DNA from: Calendula officinalis
Taxonomy: Eukaryota > Streptophyta > Magnoliopsida > Asterales > Asteraceae
NCBI GenBank assembly: GCA_963853835.1
Contig: OY970834.1
Span: 38,099,257 to 38,163,256, forward strand
Length of the DNA stretch: 64,000 nucleotides
Direction of reading: 5' to 3'
The notes under the pieces are model-generated. The model was not told the origin of the DNA. It was given only the letters and a program-made list of their open reading frames with translations, and did no database searches. Positions 15,385 to 26,290 of this stretch are shown here, piece after piece. The translations under genes and the position numbers were made by a program. Positions within the stretch are counted from its first letter, which is position 1; every line of letters begins with the position of its first letter.

Positions 15385-18300
15385 TTAATTTATTAAAATC
15401 ATTCCAATACTGCTAACCAAGAAGTTGAATCTTCCTACATCAAATGCTTTTGTAAAGAGATCTGCTAATTGATCATCAGTATGAATTTTAACCACTTTGA
15501 TTAATTTCTTTTCATTACAGTCTCTTATAAAATGAAATCTTATTTCAATGTGTTTAGTTTTAGAGTGTTTTACTGGATTGTTCACAATACTAATAGCACT
15601 TTGATTATCAATAAAAATAGGAGTTTTAAGGATAGAGATACCAAAGTCTAGAAGCTGGTTTTGAATCCAGAGTACTTGAGCACAACAAGCAGATGCATCT
15701 ACATACTCTGCTTCAGCGGTTGATGTTGATACATTTGTTTGCTTCTTACATTGCCATGACACCAGTCTTGATCCAAAGAATTGACATCCACCAGTAGTGG
15801 ACTTTCTATCTTGACATTCACCTCCATAGTCACTATCTGTGTAGGCTATGAGTTCAAAGGGTGAATCATGTGGATACCATAGACCAAGTGATGGTTTGCC
15901 TTTCAAGTATCTGAATATTCTTTTGACAGCCTGCAAGTGTAGTTCTTTAGGTCTTGCTTGATATCTTGCACACACGCACACACTATACATAATGTCAGGT
16001 CTTGATGCAGTTAAGTACATCAAAGAGCCTATCATTGATCTATATAAGTGTTCATCTACATCCTCCCCCTCAACATCTGGATGTAGGTGTTTGTGTGTTT
16101 CCGTTGGTGTACTTGCACTTTTGCAGTCTTTCATATCAAACTTCTCCAAGATGTCTTTAACATATTTTGATTGGTTTATCAAAATACCATCTGTTCTTTG
16201 ACTGACTTGGAGTCCAAGGAAGAAGTTCATTGGACCCATAGAGCTCATCTTGAATTTGACTTGCATCAGTTCTTCAAATTCTTTGCATAACAAATCATTG
16301 GTTGAACCAAAGATGATATCATCTACATAGATTTGTACTAGTAGTATATCATCTTTGACTTTCTTTGTAAACAAAGTTTTGTCAATGGCTCCTCTTTTAA
16401 AATTATTCTTTAATAGATATGATGATAATGTATCATACCATGCTCTTGGTGCCTGATGTAGGCCATACAGAGCTTTATCCAGTTTGAACACATAATCACC
16501 ATGTTTTGGATCTTCAAAACCTGGAGGTTGGCAGACATAGACCTCTTCTTCAATCTTCCCATATAGGAATGCACTCTTCACATCCATTTGATAGACTTTG
16601 AACTTTTTGAATGAAGCATATGCTAGGAATATTCTTATTGCTTCAATTCTAGCAACAGGAGCATATACTTCATCATAGTCTATTCCTTCTTCTTGAGTGT
16701 ATCCTTGGGCTACAAGTCTGGCTTTGTTTTTGATCACTATGCCTCTTTCATCTTTCTTGTTTCTAAAGATCCATCTTGTTCCAATGGCTCTTTTTCCTTT
16801 GGGTAGAGGTACAAGTGTCCAGACAGCTTGTAACTTGAATTGAAGGAGTTCTTCTTGCATTGCCTCAATCCAGTTTGAGTCCTTCATTGCTTGTTGAATC
16901 TTCTTTGGTTCATCCTGAGACAGAAAGCATTCAAACATACATTCATTAGCAATTAAACTTATATTACACATGTTTGCAGTTAAGCTTTTGTTTAATTTGC
17001 TTCTTGTTTGCAGTGGTGAGTTAACATCACTTAGAACAAGGTCTAGTGGATGGTTCTTCTGAGTCCTTGTAGTCGTAGCTCTATCAACCACTAGTTGATT
17101 TTCAAGATTGGACTCATTTGTCTCAGGCATTTGCTCTTCTATTGATCCTTCATTGTCATTGATGTTTGGTTCATCATCATCTTGGTCAGAGTTACTACTG
17201 CTATTGTCTTCATTGAGATCAGTAGTATTGTTGTTGTTACTGAGATCAGTAGTATCTTGAGAATCTAGGTTATTGCTAGGACCAGTAGTGTTTTGAGTAC
17301 TATTACTGGTACCAGTAGTATTTGAATTACTACTGTCCTCATTCTCAGAGTTACTGCTGGTTTCAGAATTTGAGTTATTACTGTCCTCAGTATTAACTGT
17401 GGGAGCAGTATCAACTACTATGTATCTCATCTTTTCTTGACCAGTATTAACAGATGATGTTCCTTCCTCTTGAGTGTGACAATTTGAATCACCTGCATTT
17501 AAATCCATGTTAGAATTAAAGGATTTGGTTAGATTGTCTATGTTAAATAGCCAATCTGGACCATTTCCTTGTTCATTGGGAATATTTTCATTAAAGGATA
17601 CATTTATGCTTTCTTCAATTATCCTTAATCTCTTGTTGAATACTCTGTATGATTTGCTTTGAGTAGAGTATCCCACAAAGATTCCATCATCAGCTTTGCA
17701 GTCAAACTTACCAATTTGTTCTCTTGTAATCAGAATAGTACAAGGGCAACCAAATGATTTTAAAAAACTTATAGAGGGTTTTCTTTTATTAAAAAGTTCA
17801 TATGGTGTTTTAAGATGTGTCTTCACTATTAATACTCTGTTCTGAACATAACAGGCAGTATTAACAGCTTCAGCCCAAAAAGTGATTGGTAACTTTGAAT
17901 CTGCTAACATTGATCTTGCTGCTTCTATGATGGTTATATTTCTTCTTTCAGCTACACCATTTTGTTGAGGAGTTCTAGGTGAGCTGTATTGCCTGTCAAT
18001 ACCTTTAAGATCACAAAAGTTAATTAAGTTAGCATTTTTAAATTCTGTGCCATTATCACATCTTATGGCTTTAACTTTTTGATCAGATGTGTTCTCCAGT
18101 TTAACAATTAAGTTCTTGATGAGTTCACTTATTTCATCCTTTGTCCTGAGAAAGAAAACCCATGTATATCTGGAAAAGTCATCAGTAATAACAAGACAAT
18201 ATTGTTTCTTTTCAATACTCATTACATTTGTAGGTCCAAATAGGTCCATATGTAAGAGTTGTAAAGGAACAGAAATAGAATTCACAGATTTGGACTTATG

Positions 18301-18790
18301 AGAAGTCTTGTGTTGTTTACCTTTTAGGCATGCAATACAATGATGATCACACATGAATTGTTTTTGAGGTAGTCCAATGACCAAATTTCTTTTTACTAAA
18401 TTATTCATGTTTTTGAAATTAGTGTGACACATCCTTCTATAACATAGTTCTGATTCAGTGGTGTTTGCCTTGGATATAAAACAGTTGACCTCATTTGAAG
18501 AAATGAGTTCTCCCCCTATATCCAGGCAATACACATTGTTTCTCCTTGGAGTTTGCAAATTGTTCATAAAATACATCATCAAAGGTAATTTTGCCATTAG
18601 TAACAATACCTTTACCTGTAATCTTACCTCCCTTTGGGTTCTCACCAAAGGCCACATAACCTCCATCAAATAACTTGAAATCTTTAAGAATTTGCAGATT
18701 TCCAGTCATGTGCCTTGAGCATCCACTATCAATGTGCCATGTTCTTCCTTCTTATGGGATCTGAATGCTCTGCACAGGTACATAAAAGGT
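15385..18790 (-). pseudogene. Copia element 1 pol (PR-IN-RT-RNaseH), N-terminus disrupted
   Basis: The continuous frame 15385-18669 has 1094 codons, but only from about 18560 downward is it true pol. Upstream the protease part (WHIDSGCSRHMTG) lies in another frame with a stop codon. A deletion joins the end of the protease region to the pre-integrase region, removing sequence normally found between them and shifting frame. Integrase: catalytic D142, D205 and E241 (DD35E spacing) are present. The first zinc-finger position normally occupied by His is Tyr (CYRRMCH), so the HHCC finger is damaged. An Asn/Ser/Thr linker at about 420-510 contains TTG/TTD repeats encoded by the element's 8-mer. RT has YVDD at 781-784. 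RNase H motifs (TDSDYGGE, STAEAEYVDA, LADLFTKAF) follow. Not functional as one protein. Confidence 0.92.
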
Positions 18791-20190
18791 TAGTTAAGTT
18801 TGGGAACCCAAGCTTTGTATGTCTTGGGTTCATCCTTTGAGAAATCAGATTTAGAACAGTTAACCTTAAACATTTTTGGTACCCATACCTTTTTAGTACT
18901 GTTGTTCTGTTTTACTACTGCTCTTTTAGACTTGGTACTGGTGTCTGAGTGCACTACTGATCTTGGTCTATACATATGATTTTTAGCCTTTGAATACTTT
19001 ACTACTGATGGACCAGTATTATTTGGGTACTTACCATGTTTAGAATGACCAGTAGTGTTTTTAGGGTTGACACCAGTAGTATGTTTGAGTGTTGGTTTGG
19101 CAGCAGTAGTATTCTTGTAATTAGGGTTTTTACCAGTAGTATTTTTGTATTGGTACCAGACAGCATTATAATTAGGGTTAACACCAGTAGTAAAATTGTT
19201 ACAGTTTTTACTGGTGTTGGAAAATTTAAAATATTGTTTATTTTGATTTGATTTTCCATTGTTCTTGAAGTAATTGCTGTTCTTTGGGCTTCCAACTCTT
19301 CTGTTGTGCACAAATCTTGGTGCACTTGTTCCAAATCTTGGTGTTTCAGCAATTGGAGTTTTATTTTTATTCACTACTGAAAGACCAGTAGTATCTTTCA
19401 ACTTCTGTGTTTTTGCCTTTTCTTTGGAAGTTTTAAATGCTTTGAACTCTTTACAGTTAATTGGATTGAAGTGACAATCCTTTGCTAAATGATTTACTTT
19501 GTTGCATATAACACATCTTAATTTCTTACCTTTAGCACCTTCAGGTATCCTTTGATCTAAGAGTTGATTTTTATTTCTTTGGTTTCCCCTTTTTAAAATT
19601 TTTGGTATATTTTCTGCATCATATTTAGGAGATTCATTTGGACTTTGTACTGTGTGAAAACTTGTATCAATTGAGTTTGGAGATTCAGTTGGAAAGATTG
19701 TAAATTCAATTGAGTTTGTAGTTCTATCATCATCAGAAAAGTCATTTGATTCAGATGTTTCAGTATTAGATTCAGTTTGATTTTCACTTTTTAATTCATT
19801 TATGATTCTTTCTGAACTATCTTTAAGTGTAGGGATGAATTTATATGGAGGTGGTACAGCATGATATCCCACCCCATGAACAACTTTTTCTGTAGTTTGA
19901 TTGTTAGTTAGTTCATCAAGAATTTTAGTACTTCTTTCAAATTTTTTAATTGTCAATTTATTTTGTTCAATTTCCAGTTGACATTCTTCTAATTTACTTG
20001 TTAGTTCTTTATTTTTTAATTCATAGTACTCTTTCTCATCTACAGCTTGGAGCAGTTCTTCCTTTATCCTTTGATCAATCATCTGGTACACCTTTATCTG
20101 ATGTTCTTGATCAGCAATCACACCATCAAATTCATGATTTCTTCTTAATGCTTTTGCTAAATCTTCATTTAATTTAGTGTTTTCTTTTTT
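18790..20190 (-). pseudogene. Copia element 1 gag C-terminal part, frame-shifted
   Basis: The open frame 18790-20121 (443 codons from its first ATG) continues gag after a one-base frame change in an A-run near 20188-20193. It holds a coiled-coil-like Glu/Lys segment, then a second CCHC-like knuckle (CVICNKVNHLAKDCHFNPINC region, about residues 205-225). After that come Asn/Thr/Lys-rich repeats with many TTG motifs, again encoded by TACTACTG-type DNA. It ends KAWVPKLN before a TAA. Such a long basic gag tail is usual in Sirevirus-like elements (family knowledge, from memory). Confidence 0.8.
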
Positions 20191-21367
20191 CTAAATTTTT
20201 AACAATTTTAATACATTCAGAAGTACAAGGTTTAGGTTTTACCTCAGATTTGCTGTCAGTAAAGGCCATGAGAGCTTGATTTTGAGCATGCTCTTCTGCT
20301 TGGAAGCTCCAGTCATAGCCTTGTCCTTGTTGTGAAACAAGAGCAGTTGATTTTGATCTTTTGTCTGGCTGAGGACATTCTTTTGCAAAGTGACCAAGGT
20401 TGTTACAGTTGTAACATTTGACTTTAGTTTTGTCAAATCCAGCTTTGTCACCTTTGTTGTAGTTGAGACTTGTCCTACCAGTCCTTTTTAAGAACCTTTT
20501 GGTTCTTAGGCTCAGCATAGCCATCTGCCATTTAAGATCCATCTCCTCAAGATCATCTGGATTCAATTGTTCCAAATCATCACTAATTAGTGCAGTGTGC
20601 ACATGACTAGTGAAAAAGGATTCTCTTGCAGCATCTTCAGAATCTGCAGCCTTTCCTGTGGAGGTTTCTTGACCTTGACCTGTACTAGATACAAATGCAG
20701 CATTATTAGAAGAAATAGAAGGGTTCTTTTGATTTACCTCAGTTTCAAATACTCTGAGATCATTGTAGAGTTCATCTAACTCCTTTTCTTCTAGTGCATC
20801 TCTCTGTCTGTATATCACTGTATACATGGCCCATTCTTCACTAAGAGACCTTAGGAACTTCATGTTGACATCTTCTTGATCCATCTTAACCCCAACCTGG
20901 TTAAGTTCACCAATTAGCTTGTTGAATCTGTCAAACACTTGAGTGAGTGTCTCATTGGGCTTTCCTTTGAAGTTTTCAAAGTCTTGCTTGAGAACAGACT
21001 TCATGTTCCTCTTGGTGCTCTTGGTGCCAACGAATCTCTTCTCCAGTGCTTGCCACAGCACCTTAGCATCATCATATTCAACAAAGAGATGTTGATAGTC
21101 ATTAGGAATGGCCAGTAGGAGAGTGCTTAGAGTTTTGAGTTCGATTCCTCTGTCTTTCTTCTCCTTTTCACACTTTAGTTTGTCTGCTTCAGTTGCAGAA
21201 CTGGTTGCTTGAGCCGGACCAGTTTTGTTTCCTTCAATGAAAACTTCCCACATGGAATAATCAGTAATAAGCATGTATTGCTTAATACGATTCTTCCACA
21301 TCCCAAAGTTATTGGGAGTGAGTATAGGGATTTTGTTAGCTTGAGTGCTTTCATTATTATCAGTCAT
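20174..21367 (-). pseudogene. Copia element 1 gag, N-terminal 397 codons
   Basis: Starts with an ATG at 21367, about 75 bp inside the primer-binding site. It shows the Copia gag opening (LTPNNFGMWKNRIKQYM), a UBN2-type gag core (residues about 60-230) and a CCHC zinc knuckle CX2CX4HX4C at residues 318-331. The frame ends early at 20174 because an A-run carries an extra base relative to the frame that continues downstream. The protein would form the virus-like particle and bind element RNA in an intact copy. Confidence 0.88.
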
Positions 21368-21440
21368 GATTAATAATGTGTGTGTTTAAGGATTAAAACT
21401 TTTTGTTGTTCTTAAAAATTCGTAGATCTAGAACCAATAT

Positions 21441-21452
21441 GCTCTGATACCA
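21441..21452 (-). other. Primer-binding site of Copia element 1
   Basis: The minus strand reads TGGTATCAGAGC two bases after the 5' LTR. This matches the 3' end complement of plant initiator tRNA-Met. Confidence 0.92.
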
Positions 21453-21454
21453 CT

Positions 21455-22094
21455 TGTCAGGATCGATTAACTATGAAGAGTTAATAAACACCTTTAGATC
21501 TAATTGATAATAGAAGTTGCAGCGGATCAACACTATATCAATGTATTTAAGAACAATAAACTGTAAAACAATATGCGAAAATATCAAGAACACAGTTTCA
21601 CAAAAAGCTTCAATGTATATTATCGATTAACAATACACACGTACGTTTACAATTCGTAAGGAACTATTTATAATAGTCCTTGAAGCTAAACTATTTACCC
21701 TAGTTATTCTAGGACTTGATTTACATTCGAATTATAAAGATATACATTGAATTACATTCTATAACTATCTCTACGAAGATCTCGGACTTGATTTGCTTCC
21801 AAATCGTATATCAGTAGTAATCTGCAATCACCAGTAGTAAATAAGCATCGTCAGTAGTAAGTCTGGTGACCAGTAGTAAGTCCAAAACCATCGTCAGTAA
21901 TAACTACTGTTGATCAGTAGTATCTTCAATATGCCTTGATCAGTAGTAACTAAGTTATAGACTTCACCAGTATCAACTTCATCAGTAGTAAGTTTCTGCC
22001 CCTTCAGTACTAACCATAATATTCATCAGTAGTAAACATGATCATTACTAACTGCAGCATCAGTAATAAGTTGATCTATGATTTTGTTCCAACA
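21455..22094 (-). repeat. 5' LTR of Copia element 1
   Basis: 640 bp, the same length as the other LTR, with seven substitutions. It has eight exact CAGTAGTA copies in the same array positions; one further variant has been mutated to CATTACTA. Confidence 0.96.
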
Positions 22095-22099
22095 TATGG

Positions 22100-22938
22100 T
22101 ATTATGTTATACTGTTTGATATTTACATATGCATTCTATATTCGTCATTTTAAAGTGGTTAGTATGGAATATATGAGTGACTACATGAGACATAAAAAAA
22201 GGATTAAATGAAACATTTTTACCAATTCAATAACTAAATTAGTACGGATCAAATTACAATGACCAATGTGTAACGTCGAGATAATTAACTTGCTATTTTA
22301 TGACATGACCCTGATTATAATTATAAAAAATTTGTTAAATTATCTTCAAAATTCAAGAAACTGGGCAAGAATATCTTCACACGGCCAACCTAACCCAATT
22401 CATGCTAAAGATTATAAATCTTAAAACCTAAACCAACTTGACCCGTTATCCAGCCCGCCCACAAGTAACCCATGGGCCTAAAAGAACCAAAAAGAATGGC
22501 TGCTTTTACAAAAGAAAAAGAATATGATCCTCAAGAATCTATGCTCTACATACAAATTATATAGACCAGAACACAAAAACAAATCAGATCAACATGGAAT
22601 AAACCCAAATTATTCAAGCTTTTCGTTCACAGGTTTTCCACTAAAAAAGAATATATTCATAATCACCAACCAAAAAAACAAATATTCCTACTACATTAAC
22701 ATATGCTTTCATCAAAAATCATGTACGATAAAAGCAAACCATCTGACATCAAGAATTCAATATACGATTGAAAATTATAACTAAAAACTATTACAACAAC
22801 TAACAATGTATCAATATCCATAAAAAATATGACCCAAAAACAAAACAATATAGTACTAAACATGACAAAATAATAATGTTTTAAGTGCAAACCTGTACGG
22901 CACTAGCTACTACAAACTATTTCAACAGAAACAAATGA
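22100..22938. other. Intergenic DNA and probable PP2C 3' flank
   Basis: AT-rich sequence between the Copia element 1 target site and the PP2C stop codon. It probably includes the phosphatase 3' UTR (minus strand). No other feature is supported. Confidence 0.5.
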
Positions 22939-25213
22939 CTATATGCAAGTTGAAGCCTTTGAAGTACGTTTATTTGTTCCTAAAATTATAACAATAACAG
23001 TTACATCATCGTGATATTTTCTTCTCCTGCCAGCAGGGACACTCATCAGCTCTTCTGTACTAAAACCTGCAAGATTTACAATCTTTCATAAATATATATG
23101 ATAAAAAATAACATGACCCATTAAAGATTTAATATCCCAACAAAATGTATTAATCTTTTTTTATTCCTTTGGTCAAAAGCATATAACTTTTCATGTCTTT
23201 ATAAATAATGTTTGATATAGCTAGAATTTAACCTAATCATATTGGTCAACAGTGTGCAGAATCCATGTCAATTTACAATTTTTCTTAAATTATATAATAA
23301 AAATAATATGACCCATAAAAGAATTTATATCCCCACAAAATATATTTCAATCAAGTATTCTTCCAATCAAAAAAGCATGTAACTTTTTATGTCTTTATAT
23401 ACTATAATACTTGATATAGATTGAATTTAGCCTCACCATATTGGTCAACAATGTGCAGAATCCATGTCAATTTGAGGTTAAAATATCGACTATACTTTTC
23501 TAAGAAACGGGCCCCAAATTATAAAATAAATATTTAAAAATTAAAATTTTACCTGCAGAACATGCGGCTTTGAGTACAAGTTGCTCCAAAAGATACTTGG
23601 CTGGATCACCATACGGTTTTGTGGATATATAAGAACGCACGAGCTTTACAGCTTCATCATTTGTGAAGAAATCAAATAAACCGTCACTCGCGAGTATTAC
23701 AAAATGATCAGAACTTGAAATTTCATGCATGTATAATGACGGTTGTACAGAAACATATGGAGGACTTAAAAGGTTTCTAACCCGAAGAATTCCCATTAAA
23801 GCATCGTTCAAAACTTTCTGCACAAAATTAAAATAAAAAAAAAAAACACACAAAAATGTGAGATTATGTGATATTTTTTTATTAATCATAATCATATAAT
23901 TAGTTGTGATAAAACAGAGTGAAGTTGTAATAATCAGATTTTGGGTCATTCTGATTATTAAAGAAATGAATAGATAAAATGACACGTAAATATCTAATAT
24001 TGTTTTACTTTTAGATAATTAATTTTGTTGCATAATCAATTATTGTACCCTAAATAATCATATAATTATAACAAAGCACAATCTGTTTATCCAAACATTA
24101 AATAATCATATAATCAGTTCCATAATGCAAATTCAAACAACCGTTAAAAAAAGCTCACTAAAACCGTATTTATTAAAATATATATCTTTTTACCTTTTTC
24201 AAATAACCAACTCCAAAAGCCCGAGTAACTTTCAACTTCCCTTTGACTTTTCCATGCATAACTGTTTTAGGATCATCGGGATGTTCACTAATAAGTTGGT
24301 TTTTTTCAACTTCATTATCAACCGTATGACTTTCGGTTAATTGTACGGCTTTTAACCGCTTAAATTCATCAATATTCTTATTTTCATCATCATCTGTTGC
24401 TAAAACCGCCCTACTATCACCTAAATTCATTATATACAAATTCTTCCCATGTAAAAGCCCAACAAGAACACACGAGCCCACCGAGACAATATCGGGCCTA
24501 TCCTCCATTTCTTGCTCAACCATATATAAAAAATCATTTTCCACTTGATTAAGAGACCGTTGTAAGCTATCAAGAACTCGGTTTTTCTGCCTATTAATAT
24601 CACCATTATCAAGAAAGTAATCAAATTCCATATCTAACGAGTTCAAATTACACCTAATTGTTTCATAAAACGTTCCCGCCAAAAAATCGGCTGCATCTCG
24701 GCCATTAAATCCATCATAAATCGCGCAAAAAAGCCAACCGTTTTCCTCAGAACAAACCGCCTGAACCCGGTCTTCACCCGCAGCACCACCCGCAACTTGA
24801 ATCTCTATTGCATTTAAAAAATCTTCATTTCTTGATAATGATTTTGATAAAAAGGAGTCGAATCCAAGATTTTCAGGAGTTGAGGGACTACAACTTAAAT
24901 TTGACATACTACTTTGAAAAGAAGATGATAATAGATCTAGTTTTGTGAATGAGGATGAAGATGGTATTCTTCTGAATGATTTTGGTGAATCTAAAGATGG
25001 GAGGATTTCTGAACTAATTAAACCATTGCAAATATTAGTGTTTGCTAATGTTGCATTAGCACTAATTGCAGCACCTGATAAGCAAGAAAATGAACTGTTA
25101 TTTCTTACGATTTTCTTTCCGGAAGGAATTTCGTATCCTTCGGTTGTGTTACATTGATACTCAAAACTAACTTCCAATTCGCCTCCCGGATCAAGAACCG
25201 ACTTTTCGTGCAT
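22939..25213 (-). CDS. Protein phosphatase 2C, POLTERGEIST-like / PP2C40-like
   Basis: A metal-dependent Ser/Thr phosphatase of plant PP2C type. Coding exons on the minus strand: 24194-25213, 23553-23817 and 22939-23066, giving 470 residues with clean GT-AG borders. A Ser-rich N-terminal extension (1-130) precedes the catalytic domain. Motifs: GEDR (146-149), YDGFNG (166-171), GSCVLVG (246-252), LGDSRAV (264-270), LKVTRAFG (327-334), ASDG (383-386) and HDDVTV (447-452). These include the metal-coordinating Asp/Glu residues. DGFNGRDAADFLAG is the form seen in the POL/PLL-type clade rather than ABA co-receptor PP2Cs; the clade call is from memory. A 5' UTR intron runs from 26113 down to 25223, ending TTTTCAG nine bases before the ATG. 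Intron 2 contains an old tandem duplication. No disruption seen. Confidence 0.93.
23078..23476. repeat. Tandem duplication (about 197 bp x 2) in PP2C intron 2
   Basis: 23078-23274 and 23275-23476 align along their length: both have CCCAT(T/A)AAAGA, CAAAAT(G/A)TAT, GTCTTTATA and GGTCAACA-TGTGCAGAATCCATGTCAATTT. The copies are clearly diverged, so the duplication is old. Confidence 0.82.
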
Positions 25214-25222
25214 TATTTCAAT

Positions 25223-26290
25223 CTGAAAATTTTAAAAAGAAAATTAGTGGCAATTTTGACCTAATTACTTATGTATGGGATGCTTTTGGGTCAAAAGGCT
25301 AATCATAACATTTAAAAGAATAGAATATCATTGAAAATGTATAATATCTGTAATCATATTTGACAGACTAATAACTGTTTATAGTTAATTTAATGAAAAA
25401 TGAGAGTTGGAAACTCGAAAGGGTTTTAAAAAACATAAACTGTACACTAAAACGCCAAATTAAGTGTAGTTAATTTAACTGCAATGCAGCAATTAGCAAA
25501 GAGATGATGACACCAAAAAAAAAAAAGACTAAATGATTACATAATCTTTATAGAAAATCATAAACACAAAATGGTCAAGAGGTTGTGAAAGTGAAATGGG
25601 TTTCAAGAATCATAAAAAATTATAAATATAAACAACCTAAGAACAGGTCAGAACTGATGACATATGGCATAATCAGATTCCTTAATTAAAAAACATAATA
25701 CTATTTACAGGATCCAGAGGTAATCAAACGTAATCAGATCTTAACGGGTTCAAAACTAATGGCAATGCAGTAACCACGAATCCCCAAATCAAAAAAACAA
25801 ATATTGATGAATACCCATCAAAATAAACACAGTAAAGATGACAAATTTAAGCAAGAAACCGAATCTTGAATCGATATTAAGAACAATCAAAAGATGGCGA
25901 TTTTATGCAACGATTGAAGACTGTAATAGCAAACTTATGGCAATGCAGTAATTAAGGGTATACTAATAGAACACAATAATAAGAATTAAATCGAAAACTC
26001 ATAACCCCAAATCAAAACACAAATCAAAACAAAACAAAACAATAATAACAAATACCCATAAAAAACGCAATAAAGATTAGAACTTTAATCAAGGAACCTA
26101 ATTTTGAAGTTACCTCCTTGAAGACCGACGAAGAATCCAGATTAACAGCTTTCAAAGATTACAAATTTACACAAAAAGATTACAAATCTACACAAAAAGA
26201 TTAAAATTTGTATACAAATCGAATGAGTTGAGTAATAAATTGGGGTTTTAAACGAGAGTTTTAGAGAGAATCAAAGAGTGAATGGTGGAG
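25223..26290 (-). other. PP2C 5' UTR intron and leader exon
   Basis: The donor AG|GT lies at 26112-26114 and the acceptor TTTTCAG|A at 25222-25225, both minus strand. The leader exon runs from 26114 to roughly 26290. The intron is about 890 bp and AT-rich. Leader introns often raise expression of plant signalling genes (general knowledge). Confidence 0.6.

Larger units (their letters stand above)
10731..22094 (-). mobile_element. Copia element 1 (Sirevirus-like), 11.4 kb, degenerate coding region
   Basis: A complete LTR retrotransposon on the minus strand: 5-bp target duplication TATGG (10726-10730 and 22095-22099), 640-bp LTRs, initiator-Met primer site, gag, pol in Copia order (PR-IN-RT-RNaseH), a 4-kb accessory region and a polypurine tract. 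The LTRs differ at seven positions (about 1.1%), so insertion is recent. Gag, the gag-pol junction and the accessory frames are nevertheless broken, so this copy is not autonomous. The integrase C-terminal style and the extra ORFs after pol suggest the Sirevirus/SIRE lineage (inference). The 8-mer CAGTAGTA or its complement occurs about 45 times. Confidence 0.95.

Noticed and set aside
15385..18669. Pararetrovirus (endogenous viral) origin for the RT region
   Set aside because: Integrase precedes RT, LTRs and target duplication are present: Copia retrotransposon, not a caulimovirid.
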